DNA of 64,000 nt from Betaproteobacteria bacterium CG2_30_68_42 (GTDB lineage Bacteria; Pseudomonadota; Gammaproteobacteria; Burkholderiales; Rhodocyclaceae). The DNA lies in NCBI GenBank assembly GCA_001872285.1, contig MNXU01000063.1, forward strand, positions 1 to 64,000, read 5' to 3'. The notes beneath the pieces were generated by a model. It ran no database searches. It was given only the letters and a program-made list of their open reading frames with translations, and had not been told where the DNA came from. The translations under genes and the position numbers were made by a program. Shown piece by piece: positions 8,690-16,821 of this stretch (position 1 is the first letter of the stretch; every line of letters starts with the position of its first letter).

Positions 8690-8729
8690 GGAAACCTGGA
8701 ACCTGGAATCTGGAACCCGAAACCCGGAC
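8690..8729. repeat. Short degenerate tandem repeat (GGAACCT/GGAATCT units)
   Basis: About five imperfect 7-base units (GGAAACCT, GGAACCT, GGAATCT, GGAACCC, GAAACCC) run in tandem directly after the interspersed repeat. No coding function is apparent; this is intergenic low-complexity sequence. Confidence 0.5.
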
Positions 8730-8740
8730 GAGCGGAGCGA

Positions 8741-9430
8741 TCACGGCGGCTGACGCGCTGGCCGATTCATCCGCGACCGCAGGCGGCGCACCGCGCTCGC
8801 CGGCGTGGTGAGCACCGGCAGCGGCACGGCGCGCTCCACCGCAGGCGCCGCGCGTGCGAGACTGAATTGCGCCAGCGCGATCACGTCGCAGCCCATCGCA
8901 TGCGCGCTGCGTGCAGCTTCGACCGCGAGCCGGTCATGGGTGAGCGCATCGCCGGCACTGAGCGCCGCGAGCGCGCCTTCGGCGAGCACGGGGATCACTT
9001 CGACGCATGCCGGAAACTCGGCCGGCATCGACGCAAGCGCGGGCGCGAAGGTTGCGACGAGACCGATGCGCCTGCTGCGTCCTTCGGTGGCTGCGGCCCG
9101 CACGGCGTCGTCGATCATCGCCTCGTTGGGCTTCAACACCGCGAGATCCGGCCAGCGCGCCGCGACGGCGTCGATGCAGGGGCCGAACGCAGAGCACGTG
9201 AACAGGACTCCTTGCACGCCGGTGCCGATCGCGTAGGCGGCCAACGCCACGAAGCGCGCGGTCATCCGGTCGTCGAGCCCGGCAGCGCTGCGCGCGAGAT
9301 CCGCGGACAGGCTGTCGTCGAGCAGGTTCATGCGCACGCACTCCGGCCACACGCGCTCGAACTCCGCGTTGACCGGCGCAACCGAGAGCGAAAGCGCGTG
9401 GATCAGCGCGACGCGGGGCGCGGCATCCAC
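8741..9430 (-). CDS. Asp/Glu racemase family protein
   Basis: 229 residues. Family members use two cysteines to racemise or isomerise aspartate, glutamate, hydantoins or maleate. The first catalytic cysteine is in FTCSAFGPCID (near residue 78); the second is probably in AMGCDVIALAQFS (near 180). The start is a GTG at 9430 with GAGGA about eight bases upstream. It lies 55 bases after the TRAP permease and is almost certainly in its operon, which points to an acidic amino acid or dicarboxylate as the transported substrate. The exact reaction cannot be assigned from sequence; arylmalonate decarboxylase-like activity is an alternative. Confidence 0.75.
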   Translation of the reverse strand: MDAAPRVALIHALSLSVAPVNAEFERVWPECVRMNLLDDSLSADLARSAAGLDDRMTARFVALAAYAIGTGVQGVLFTCSAFGPCIDAVAARWPDLAVLKPNEAMIDDAVRAAATEGRSRRIGLVATFAPALASMPAEFPACVEVIPVLAEGALAALSAGDALTHDRLAVEAARSAHAMGCDVIALAQFSLARAAPAVERAVPLPVLTTPASAVRRLRSRMNRPARQPP

Positions 9431-9485
9431 CTGCGAGTCCTCGTGCGCAACAATCTCGTCGCAGCGACGGCAGCCACTGCCGGCG

Positions 9486-12068
9486 TCACGGCGCCGCCGA
9501 CGAGCGCGCGGCGGTCATGCGACGTCCCTGGGTCCACCAGACGAGCGCGATCAGCACCAGCGCAGGCAGGTAGAACCAGTGCGGCGTCGGGCGCTCCGAG
9601 GACACATCGATCCCGGCCACTTCCCACCCCTGTTCGAAGCCCGATTTCTTCGCGCGCGAACCGAAACGCACGCCGGCAATCCGCGTAGTGTCGCCGAGCG
9701 AGGAGAATGTCATGCCCGCCTCCGCCAGCCGCTTGCGGCCGTCGGCGCCGGCGCGTCCCAGCCGAACGGCCACCGTCTTCGTGATGTCGCCGCCCTCGAT
9801 CGTCGTGCCCCTGAGCACCATCACGAGGCGCCCGCCTTCGGGAAGATCCTGCGCGACTTCGACCACCTGCGCGGCCGGAAGACGCGTGTACTCCGGCGTC
9901 AGGCGGTCCATGAAGAAATCCGGGCGGAACAGCAGCACGCATGCGAGCGCCAGCAGCAGCGTCTCCCACGGCCGATTGCGGATCCGGAACCAGTTCATCG
10001 TCACCGCTGCGAAAACGAGCATGGCCATCATCGATGCGACGATGACGCTGGCGAGCTCGGCGACGCTGTCGATGTCGATCAGCAGCAACTGCGGGTTGAA
10101 GATCCAGATGAACGGCAGGATCACGGTGCGCAGCGCGTACAGCGAGCCCTGGATGCCCGTTGCGATCGCGCTCTCGCCCGAGATCGCCGCTGCGGCAAAC
10201 GTGGCGAGCCCAACCGGTGGCGTGATGTCCCCCATGATCCCGTAATAGAAGACGAACAGATGCACGGCGATCAGCGGGATCACGAGCCCGGCTCGCGCGC
10301 CCAGCTCGACGACGACCGGCGCCATCAGCGTCGCCACCAGCACGTAGTTCGCCGTCGTGGGCACGCCCAGACCCAGGAAGAGACACACGAAGGCGATGAA
10401 CAGCAGCATGACCAGCACGTTGCCCTGCGAGACGAACTCGACGAACTCGGTCATCCTGAGACCGAGGCCGGTCAACGTGATCACACCGACGATGATGCCC
10501 GCGGTCGCGGTGGCGACCCCGATGCCGATCATGTTGCGGGCGCCGCCGTTGAAACCCTGCAGCACGTCGTCGAGGCCGCTCGTCCAGGCATTTTCAGTCC
10601 GGGTGCCACGGAAGAAATCGATCAGCGGCCGCTGCGTCACCATCAGCACCACCAGCATCACGATCGCCCAGAACGCGGACAGGGACGGCGACATCTCCTC
10701 GACCATCAGGCCCCAGATCAGCATGCCGATCGGCAGCACGAAATGCAGGCCCGCCTTGACCGCGGCCCAGGTCTCCAGGGGTTCCGGTCGGTCGATGTCG
10801 ATGTCCGGCGGCAGGTCGGGGCTCTTCGACGCGGCCCGGACGGAGAACAGATACAGCGCGAGCACGATTGCTCCGATGACCCAGGGCGTGGCGTCGCCCA
10901 TGAACCGCTTGGCGGCGTCCAGCACCCAGTACAGCACCGCCATCACGAGGATCGTTCCGGAGAGGCCGAGGCCGGTCCTGATCAGCGCCGCCTTCCACGA
11001 CCGCGGTTCGCGGCGCACCATCGGTTGCATGTCGAGCTTCAGCGCCTCGAGGTGCACGATGTAGAAGAGGCCGATGTACGAGAGCATCGCCGGCAGGATT
11101 GCGTTCCTGACGATCTCGGAGTACGGAATGCCGACGTATTCGACCATCAGGAACGCGGCCGCGCCCATCACCGGCGGCATGATCTGGCCGTCGACCGACG
11201 ACATCGTCTCGATCGCGCCGGCCTTGACGCCGCCGTAGCCGGCCTTGTTCATCAACGGGATGGTGAAGATGCCGCCGGAGACGACGTTGGACACCGACGA
11301 ACCGGAAATCATCCCGTTCAACGCCGACGACACGACCGCCACCTTCGCCGGCCCGCCGCGCAGGTGCCCGAGCGCCGCGAAGCTCACCTGCATCATGTAG
11401 TTGCCGCCGCCCGCCCGGTCGAGCAGCGTGCCGAACAGCACGTAGACGAAGATCGTTCCGGTGGACACGCCCAGCGCGATGCCGAACACGCCCTCGGTGG
11501 TGAGCCACATGTGCGACATCAGGCGCGAGACCGACGCGCCCTTGTGCGAGAGCACCTCGGGCAGGTACGGGCCGCCCATGCTGTAGGCGATGAACACGAG
11601 CGCGAGCGCCGCCATCGGCCAGCCGACCGAGCGGCGCGTGGCTTCCAGCAGCAGCACGATCCCGGTCACCGCAACGGCGATGTCCATCGTCGTGGGCTGT
11701 CCGGGGCGCAACGCGAGTTCGCGGTAGAAGAGCAGCAGATAGGCGCCGGCGAAGGCGCCGGCCAGCGCGAACGCCCAATCGGCGATGGGCACGCGGCTGC
11801 GTGGGGAGGAGCCGAACGCCGGCCAGGCGAGGAAGGCGAGCAGCAGTGCGAAGGCCAGATGCAGCGAGCGCGCCTCGGTGTCGTTCAGGATGCCCAAGCC
11901 GAAGGCGAACGGCAGCGGCGACGCGTACCAGAACTGGAAGAGCGCCCACGCGAGCGCGACGGTGAAAATCAACCTGGCCGTGACGCCCGCCGGCTTGCGT
12001 GCGCCGGTGTCCGCCCGGGCGATCAATTCCTGCAGCGCCTCGGGGGCCTTTGCGATGTCCGTGGCCAC
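9486..12068 (-). CDS. TRAP transporter fused permease (DctQM type, TAXI class) with DUF3394 tail
   Basis: 860 residues, very hydrophobic. In TAXI-type TRAP systems the small (4-TM) and large (12-TM) membrane subunits are fused and carry out sodium-driven uptake of the ligand delivered by the periplasmic binder. Conserved large-subunit loops are present (SGSSVSNVVSGGIFTIP, SSVDGQIMPPVMGAAAF, GLGVPTTANYVLV, YGIMGDITPPVGLATF). The last ~180 residues after the final helices, including GWEVAGIDV, match the DUF3394 tail seen on many of these proteins. It lies downstream of its binding protein with a stem-loop between, and upstream of a racemase. Confidence 0.92.
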   Translation of the reverse strand: MATDIAKAPEALQELIARADTGARKPAGVTARLIFTVALAWALFQFWYASPLPFAFGLGILNDTEARSLHLAFALLLAFLAWPAFGSSPRSRVPIADWAFALAGAFAGAYLLLFYRELALRPGQPTTMDIAVAVTGIVLLLEATRRSVGWPMAALALVFIAYSMGGPYLPEVLSHKGASVSRLMSHMWLTTEGVFGIALGVSTGTIFVYVLFGTLLDRAGGGNYMMQVSFAALGHLRGGPAKVAVVSSALNGMISGSSVSNVVSGGIFTIPLMNKAGYGGVKAGAIETMSSVDGQIMPPVMGAAAFLMVEYVGIPYSEIVRNAILPAMLSYIGLFYIVHLEALKLDMQPMVRREPRSWKAALIRTGLGLSGTILVMAVLYWVLDAAKRFMGDATPWVIGAIVLALYLFSVRAASKSPDLPPDIDIDRPEPLETWAAVKAGLHFVLPIGMLIWGLMVEEMSPSLSAFWAIVMLVVLMVTQRPLIDFFRGTRTENAWTSGLDDVLQGFNGGARNMIGIGVATATAGIIVGVITLTGLGLRMTEFVEFVSQGNVLVMLLFIAFVCLFLGLGVPTTANYVLVATLMAPVVVELGARAGLVIPLIAVHLFVFYYGIMGDITPPVGLATFAAAAISGESAIATGIQGSLYALRTVILPFIWIFNPQLLLIDIDSVAELASVIVASMMAMLVFAAVTMNWFRIRNRPWETLLLALACVLLFRPDFFMDRLTPEYTRLPAAQVVEVAQDLPEGGRLVMVLRGTTIEGGDITKTVAVRLGRAGADGRKRLAEAGMTFSSLGDTTRIAGVRFGSRAKKSGFEQGWEVAGIDVSSERPTPHWFYLPALVLIALVWWTQGRRMTAARSSAAP

Positions 12069-12096
12069 GCGATCCTCTCGCCTTCTGAAACTGGAA

Positions 12097-12118
12097 GGGG
12101 CGAAGTCGCCTTCGCCCC
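12097..12118 (-). terminator. Intercistronic stem-loop between TAXI binder and TRAP permease
   Basis: GGGGCGAAG (12097-12105) and CTTCGCCCC (12110-12118) form a perfect 9-bp stem with a 4-base loop. On the transcribed strand it is not followed by a good U run, so full termination is unlikely. Partial termination or protection of the upstream message, giving excess binding protein, fits better. Confidence 0.5.
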
Positions 12119-12165
12119 CCGTTGTGTGCGGTGCTTGGACCGCGGTCAGCGCGGCGCGCCGGGCA

Positions 12166-13152
12166 TCACTTGATCCATCCCTTCTCGCGGTAGTAGCGCG
12201 CAGCGCCTTCGTGCAACGGTGCGGACAGGCCGTCCTTGATCATGTTCTCCGGCTTGAGGTTGGCGAGCGCGGGATGCAGCTTCTTGAACTCCCCGAAGTT
12301 GTCGAACACCGCCTTGACGACCTGATACACGGTTTCGGCCGGAACCTTCGAAGAGGTCACCACGGTGGCGAGCACGCCATAGGTGGTCGTCTCGGCCGGG
12401 TTGTTCGGATAGAGTCCGGCGGGAATCGTCGCCTTCGCGTAATACGGCTTTTCGGCGATCAGCTTCTCGATCGCGGGGCCGGTCAGCGACACGAGCTTAG
12501 CGCCGCACGAAGTGGTGGGATCCTGGATGTTCGCCGACGGGTGGCCGACACCGTAGAAGAAGCCGTCGATCTTGCCGTCGCAAAGTGCGGGGCCGTGCTC
12601 GTCGGCCTTCAACTCGGACGCGAGCGAAAAATCGCCGAGCTTCCAGCCCATCGAGGCGAGCAGCTCCTCCATCGACGCGCGCGTGCCCGAGCCCGGATTG
12701 CCGACGTTGAAGCGCTTGCCCTTGAAGTCGGCGAAGCTCTTCACGTTGGCTTCCTTGCGCGCCAGCACCGTGAACGGCTCGGGGTGGACCGAGAATACCG
12801 CGCGCTCGTCGGTCCATGGCCCCGCGGCCTTGAATTGCCGGAGGCCCTTGTAGGCGTTGTACTGCACGTCGGACTGCGAGAAGCCCAGGTCGAGTTCGCC
12901 GGCCTTGATCGTGTTGACGTTGAACACCGAGCCGCCGGTCGACTCCACCGAACAGCGGATGCCGTGCCTGGCGCGGTCCTTGTTGACGAGCCGGCAGAGT
13001 GCGCCGCCGGCCGCGTAATAGACGCCGGTGACGCCGCCGGTGCCGATGGTGATGAATTTCTGCTGCGCAACGGCGGGCGAGCTGATGGCGCCGCCGAAGA
13101 GCGCGGCAGCGGCGAAGGCGGCGGTCAGGCCGGACATGTGTGGGATTCTCAT
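12166..13152 (-). CDS. TAXI family TRAP transporter solute-binding protein
   Basis: 328 residues with a signal peptide ending AVA-QQ near residue 31, so periplasmic. The mature part begins [19 protein letters not shown], the signature of the TAXI family (related to an immunogenic protein and to glutamate-binding members), and includes [19 protein letters not shown] and GNPGSGTRA. It captures the substrate for the fused permease downstream. Start set at the ATG at 13152, preceded by GGAGGAG; a longer open frame upstream has no start signal. Together with the racemase, it suggests acidic amino acid or dicarboxylate uptake. Confidence 0.92.
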   Translation of the reverse strand: MRIPHMSGLTAAFAAAALFGGAISSPAVAQQKFITIGTGGVTGVYYAAGGALCRLVNKDRARHGIRCSVESTGGSVFNVNTIKAGELDLGFSQSDVQYNAYKGLRQFKAAGPWTDERAVFSVHPEPFTVLARKEANVKSFADFKGKRFNVGNPGSGTRASMEELLASMGWKLGDFSLASELKADEHGPALCDGKIDGFFYGVGHPSANIQDPTTSCGAKLVSLTGPAIEKLIAEKPYYAKATIPAGLYPNNPAETTTYGVLATVVTSSKVPAETVYQVVKAVFDNFGEFKKLHPALANLKPENMIKDGLSAPLHEGAARYYREKGWIK

Positions 13153-13437
13153 GGCATCTCTCCTCCAGGAAACCGGCAAACCGCGAACGCGGCACCGGAT
13201 GTGACGACTTGTCATTTTATTGGCCGATGCAATCGCCGCGTCGACCGCCACCTGCAACCGTTCGCCGGTCCCGCCCGTGTGGCAGCGGATCAGCCGACGG
13301 GCCATCGAGGACGGGAATTCCGGCCGCATGAGGCGAAGTATCCATGACCGGCGCGCACCGGTCAAGGCCGGTTCTGCGGGTCGCATGCCGAACCGTGCGT
13401 CACCAGCCGACGCGTCGATCGAATTCGATGCTCGCTC

Positions 13438-13651
13438 CACATCGAGTCGATCCCGGGTGGCCTTGCACCGCGACGCCGGAAACGTGACACCTGCCGGGCA
13501 GACGCAAGTCCCGACCCCGAGCAAACTCGGCGAGTTCCTCCAAAACGAGACTTGCTCGTTCGACGGCCTCGCCGATGTTGCGCAGCGCGCGCATCCGTCG
13601 GGTCTTCGGGTCCGCCGCCTGTCGCAGGGGCGAGTGCGAATGCCGCCGTAA
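13438..13651 (+). pseudogene. Truncated second copy of the 21.4-kb sensor kinase gene
   Basis: Bases ~13438-13504 align with 21332-21402 (roughly 80% identity, including a shared TTG start, 13463 versus 21357). Bases 13514-13585 align with 21597-21668 (about 70%). About 190 bases between these two blocks are absent. The translated remnant keeps LHRDAG..TPAG and [20 protein letters not shown], matching LHSEAA..TPAG and SKLGDFLRNKAYQLDGLADF of the intact kinase. After that it diverges and stops at 13651. The remaining 62-codon frame is open but lacks the transmembrane and catalytic parts. Best read as the relic of a duplication or of a related gene lost by deletion. Confidence 0.65.
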
Positions 13652-13717
13652 TCGGTTTGTCACATCGAGCGCGCAACATGCGTCGCATATCCGCGATGAA
13701 CTCACGGGAGGCTGAAG

Positions 13718-13936
13718 ATGGAACTGGAGACCGTCATCAAGCAACAGATCGGTGCCGCAATTCAGGCGTTGGCGAGGGTGCAGGAAAAGCTCATCCACGC
13801 CGAAACCGATGCCCCGGAGGACATTCTGCGGGAGATGAATTCGCATCTCGGCACGGCGGCATTTCACATCGCCGACGTGCAGTTCAACTGCGCGACCCTG
13901 CTCGCGGGCGAGCGGCGGAGCACGCCACCCGGTTGA
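13718..13936 (+). CDS. Small protein of unknown function (72 aa)
   Basis: Starts MELETVIKQQIGAAIQALAR and is predicted mostly helical. It contains one Cys and several His but no motif I recognise, and no membrane segment. GGGAGG lies about six bases before the ATG, which supports translation. It is followed after 69 bases by another small ORF with an equally good ribosome binding site, so the two may form a small operon. It lies next to the decayed kinase fragment, in a region that seems to have been rearranged. Confidence 0.5.
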   Translation: MELETVIKQQIGAAIQALARVQEKLIHAETDAPEDILREMNSHLGTAAFHIADVQFNCATLLAGERRSTPPG

Positions 13937-14005
13937 GCGGCGGCCGCGATGGCGAGTCGCCGCGCATTGCGGCGTCGGCCACAGCGATGACACGAGGAGG
14001 GAAGC

Positions 14006-14239
14006 ATGCCCGTACAAGATTGCGAAATCGATGCCGCACGCATCGAGCGAATTCTTGCGATCACGCGCGAATATTTCGGAAGTGAAGCCGTCTGTGCATC
14101 CGGGAACGAATCCGGGGATCGGAAATGCGAATGCCTTCCCGGGGTCTGTGATCGAACAGGATCCAACGGAATCGACGTGGCAGTCTCCCGGGCGTCTTCG
14201 ATGCGGCCGCGGCGTTGTGCGGCGCAGCGAGCACCATGA
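14006..14239 (+). CDS. Small protein of unknown function (77 aa), possibly decayed at the 3' end
   Basis: Starts MPVQDCEIDAARIERILAIT with GAGGAGGGA just upstream, one of the clearest ribosome binding sites in the window. The first ~35 residues look like genuine protein (a helix followed by REYFGSEAV). The remainder (CLPGVCDRTG onward, ending PRRCAAQRAP) has the look of out-of-frame sequence, so a frameshift near residue 45 is possible. Its end lies 36 bases before the convergent GH15 gene. No family recognised. Confidence 0.4.
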   Translation: MPVQDCEIDAARIERILAITREYFGSEAVCASGNESGDRKCECLPGVCDRTGSNGIDVAVSRASSMRPRRCAAQRAP

Positions 14240-14275
14240 TCTTCGCCTGGCGTGCACCTGCGCCGCCGCGCCGCC

Positions 14276-16060
14276 TCAGAACGCCTGGTGCCAGGGGATG
14301 CTGAGGCGTGTCGCGCACTTGATCATGCCGACCATGCTGTAGGTCTGGGGAAAGTTGCCCCACAGCTCGCCGCTCGACGGGTCGATGTGCTCGGAGAGCA
14401 GTCCCAGCCGCGTGCGCCGGGCGAGCATCGCCTCGAACAGCGCCCGCGCCTCGTCGCGCCGGCCGAGCGCGGCGAGCGCATTGATGTACCAGAAGGTGCA
14501 GACGATGAAGGCGTTCACCGGCTTGCCGAAATCGTCCGCTTCCGCGTACCGGAACACGAAGTCGCCGCGGCGCAGGTCGCGCTCGACCGCGGCGACGGTG
14601 CCCGCGAAACGCGGATCGTCGGCGCGCAGGAAACCCAGCTCCGCGAGCAGCAGCAGGCTCGCGTCGAGCGCCTCGCCGTCGAAGCTGGCGACGAAGCTCG
14701 ATCGCTTCGCGTTCCAGGCGCGGGCTGCGATCACGGCGTTGATGCGGTCCGCCTGCATACCCCAGTGCTGCGCACGCGCGCCGAGACCGAGCCGCGCGGC
14801 GATCTTCGCCAGCCGGTCGCAGGCTACCCAGCACATGACGCTGGAAAAGGTATGGACGTGCGCCGCGCCGCGCCGCTCCCAGATCCCGGCGTCGGGCTGC
14901 GCGTGCACCGCGACGGCCCGCTCGCCGAGCGCTTCGAGCTGACGGAACAGCGCCGGGCTGCCGGTCGCGCTCAGCCTGCGGTCGAAGAACGCGTGCGTCG
15001 CCGCGAGCACCACCGAGCCATAGACGTCGTTCTGCGTCTGGCGATACGCCTGGTTTCCGGTGCGCACCGGTCCCATGCCGCGGTAACCCGGCAGCGCGCC
15101 CTGCGTGCGTTCCTCGAGATCCGGCTTTCCGCTCACCCGGTACACCGGCTGAAGGGCGCCGTCGGCCCCCGCCGCGACGTTGATGATGTAGCCGAGGTAG
15201 CGCTCCATGGTGCGGGTGGCGTTGAGGCGGTTGAGCGCGTCGACGACGAAGTAGGCGTCGCGCAGCCAGCAGAAGCGGTAGTCCCAGTTGCGCCCGCTCG
15301 CAGCGGCCTCAGGGATCGAGGAGGTCAGCGCGGCGACCACCGCGCCGCTGTCGTCATAGGCGGCGAGCTTGAGCGTGATCGCGGCGCGGATGATCTCGTT
15401 CTGCCACTCGAAGGGAATCGAGAGGTCGCGCACCCAGTCGTGCCAGTAGTCCACGGTCAACTCGAGGAACCGGCGCGCGAGCTCGGCGACCGGGCCCTGC
15501 AGCGTCTCGTCCGGACCGAGCACGAGCGAGAACGCATCGCGCAAGACGAAGGGCGTCTCCTCGACCAGCGCGGTAATCGAGAGGTCGGCCGTCACCCGGA
15601 ACACGAAGTCCGCGCCCGCGTAGCGCACGTGGTTTGAGCCCCAGGTCGTCTGCGGCCGCCGCCTGCCGTACTCGCTCGCGGGGCGAATCAGCACGCGCAC
15701 TCTCGGGCTGCCGGCAAGCGGCCGCACCGTGCGCACGATCTGGGCCGGGCAGAACAGGCGCCCGAACTGGCGGAAGCGCGGCGCGAAATCCGTGATCTCG
15801 ATGGCACCGCCTTCGCCGTCGTACAGGCGCGTGACCAGCACCGCCGTGTTGGCGACGTATTCCTGTTCCGAGCGCACCCTCCCGATGAGGTCGACCGCGA
15901 GGAAGCCGAAATCCTTTTCGGTCTTGCGGCTGCGCAGCAACGAGCAGAACACGGCATCGCCGTCGAAGCGCGGCAGGCACGCCCAGACGATCTCGCCGGC
16001 CCCGCTGATCAGCGCGCCGATGCCCGAATTGCCGATGATGCCCAGCTCGAGGCTGTTCAT
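14276..16060 (-). CDS. Glycoside hydrolase family 15 protein (trehalase or glucoamylase type)
   Basis: 594 residues. An alpha/alpha-barrel hydrolase of the GH15 family in its bacterial cytoplasmic form, with no signal peptide. Signature segments are GRNWDYRFCWLRDA (about 265-280), RQTQNDVYGSVV, and LLSEHIDPSSGELWGNFPQ near the end, which holds a likely catalytic glutamate. It is the third gene of an otsA-otsB-GH15 unit; its ATG overlaps the otsB stop by four bases. Bacterial GH15 proteins in this setting are often trehalases, so the operon may both make and break trehalose. A maltooligosaccharide glucohydrolase is the alternative. The ATG at 16060 gives the usual MNSLELGIIGN start. Confidence 0.85.
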   Translation of the reverse strand: MNSLELGIIGNSGIGALISGAGEIVWACLPRFDGDAVFCSLLRSRKTEKDFGFLAVDLIGRVRSEQEYVANTAVLVTRLYDGEGGAIEITDFAPRFRQFGRLFCPAQIVRTVRPLAGSPRVRVLIRPASEYGRRRPQTTWGSNHVRYAGADFVFRVTADLSITALVEETPFVLRDAFSLVLGPDETLQGPVAELARRFLELTVDYWHDWVRDLSIPFEWQNEIIRAAITLKLAAYDDSGAVVAALTSSIPEAAASGRNWDYRFCWLRDAYFVVDALNRLNATRTMERYLGYIINVAAGADGALQPVYRVSGKPDLEERTQGALPGYRGMGPVRTGNQAYRQTQNDVYGSVVLAATHAFFDRRLSATGSPALFRQLEALGERAVAVHAQPDAGIWERRGAAHVHTFSSVMCWVACDRLAKIAARLGLGARAQHWGMQADRINAVIAARAWNAKRSSFVASFDGEALDASLLLLAELGFLRADDPRFAGTVAAVERDLRRGDFVFRYAEADDFGKPVNAFIVCTFWYINALAALGRRDEARALFEAMLARRTRLGLLSEHIDPSSGELWGNFPQTYSMVGMIKCATRLSIPWHQAF

Positions 16061-16821
16061 TGCGGCACCCCCCGCAGGCGGGCGCACCGCTCGACGTAGG
16101 CCGCAAGCCAGCGCCGCACTGCGGCTGCGTCGGCGAGGCGCCAGCGCGCGCGGGTCTCGCCCGGACCGACCTTGACGGAATGGCCGCCGGTCCTGTTCAC
16201 CACGTCGAACCCGTACTCGTCGGTCAGGTCGTCGCCGAGAAACACGGGCAGGCGTCCCGCGAACGGCGCCTCGGCCATGAATTCGGCGATGGCGCTGCCC
16301 TTGTTCCTGCCGCTGGGTTTCAACTCGAAGACGAACTTGCCTCCTTGAAGCTCGAAGTCCTCGCCCAGCGCGGCGGCGAGGCGGCGCATCTCGCGTTCGG
16401 CGAGCCCTTGCAGCGGCGGCGCACGACGGTAGTGCAGCGCAAGGGTCATGCCCTTGTTCTCGAACACGAGGCCTGCGTGCGCCGCCGTGAGCCGTACCAG
16501 ATCCGCCGCGGCGCGGGCGAGATGTTCGAGCGGCGGCGCATCGCGCCGGACCGCACCGGCCGCCGAGCGCCGTTCGGTACCGTGCTGCCCCGCCACCGCG
16601 AGTCGCAGCGGTGCGAACAGCCGGTCGATCTCCTCGACCGACCGGCCGCTGATCAGCGCCACTGCGCCGCCTGCCGCGGCGGACAGGCCTTCGAGCAGCG
16701 CGCGCAGATCGCGCCCGACGCGGACCGCGAGGGGATGATCGGCGTAATCGAGCAGCGTGCCGTCCACGTCGAGGAAGAATGCCCAGCCGGCGACGAACGC
16801 CGGCACGGAAGATCTAGACAC
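16057..16821 (-). CDS. otsB: Trehalose-6-phosphate phosphatase
   Basis: 254 residues, HAD superfamily. Removes phosphate from trehalose 6-phosphate to give trehalose in the cytoplasm. Motif I is FFLDVDGTLLDY with the nucleophilic aspartate, motif II ALISGRS, and motif IV FLGDDLTDEYGFDVV; GGKFVFELKPSGRNKGSA is typical of OtsB. I chose the GTG at 16821, which overlaps the otsA stop by eight bases and puts motif I near the N-terminus; a longer frame to 16896 would overlap otsA more. Coupled to otsA upstream and to the GH15 gene downstream. Confidence 0.9.
   Translation of the reverse strand: MSRSSVPAFVAGWAFFLDVDGTLLDYADHPLAVRVGRDLRALLEGLSAAAGGAVALISGRSVEEIDRLFAPLRLAVAGQHGTERRSAAGAVRRDAPPLEHLARAAADLVRLTAAHAGLVFENKGMTLALHYRRAPPLQGLAEREMRRLAAALGEDFELQGGKFVFELKPSGRNKGSAIAEFMAEAPFAGRLPVFLGDDLTDEYGFDVVNRTGGHSVKVGPGETRARWRLADAAAVRRWLAAYVERCARLRGVPQ

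Noticed and set aside
9330-12173. 947-codon plus-strand frame opposite the TRAP permease
   Set aside because: Composition (His, Arg, Asp and Gln rich) is the usual antisense shadow of a GC-rich membrane-protein gene.
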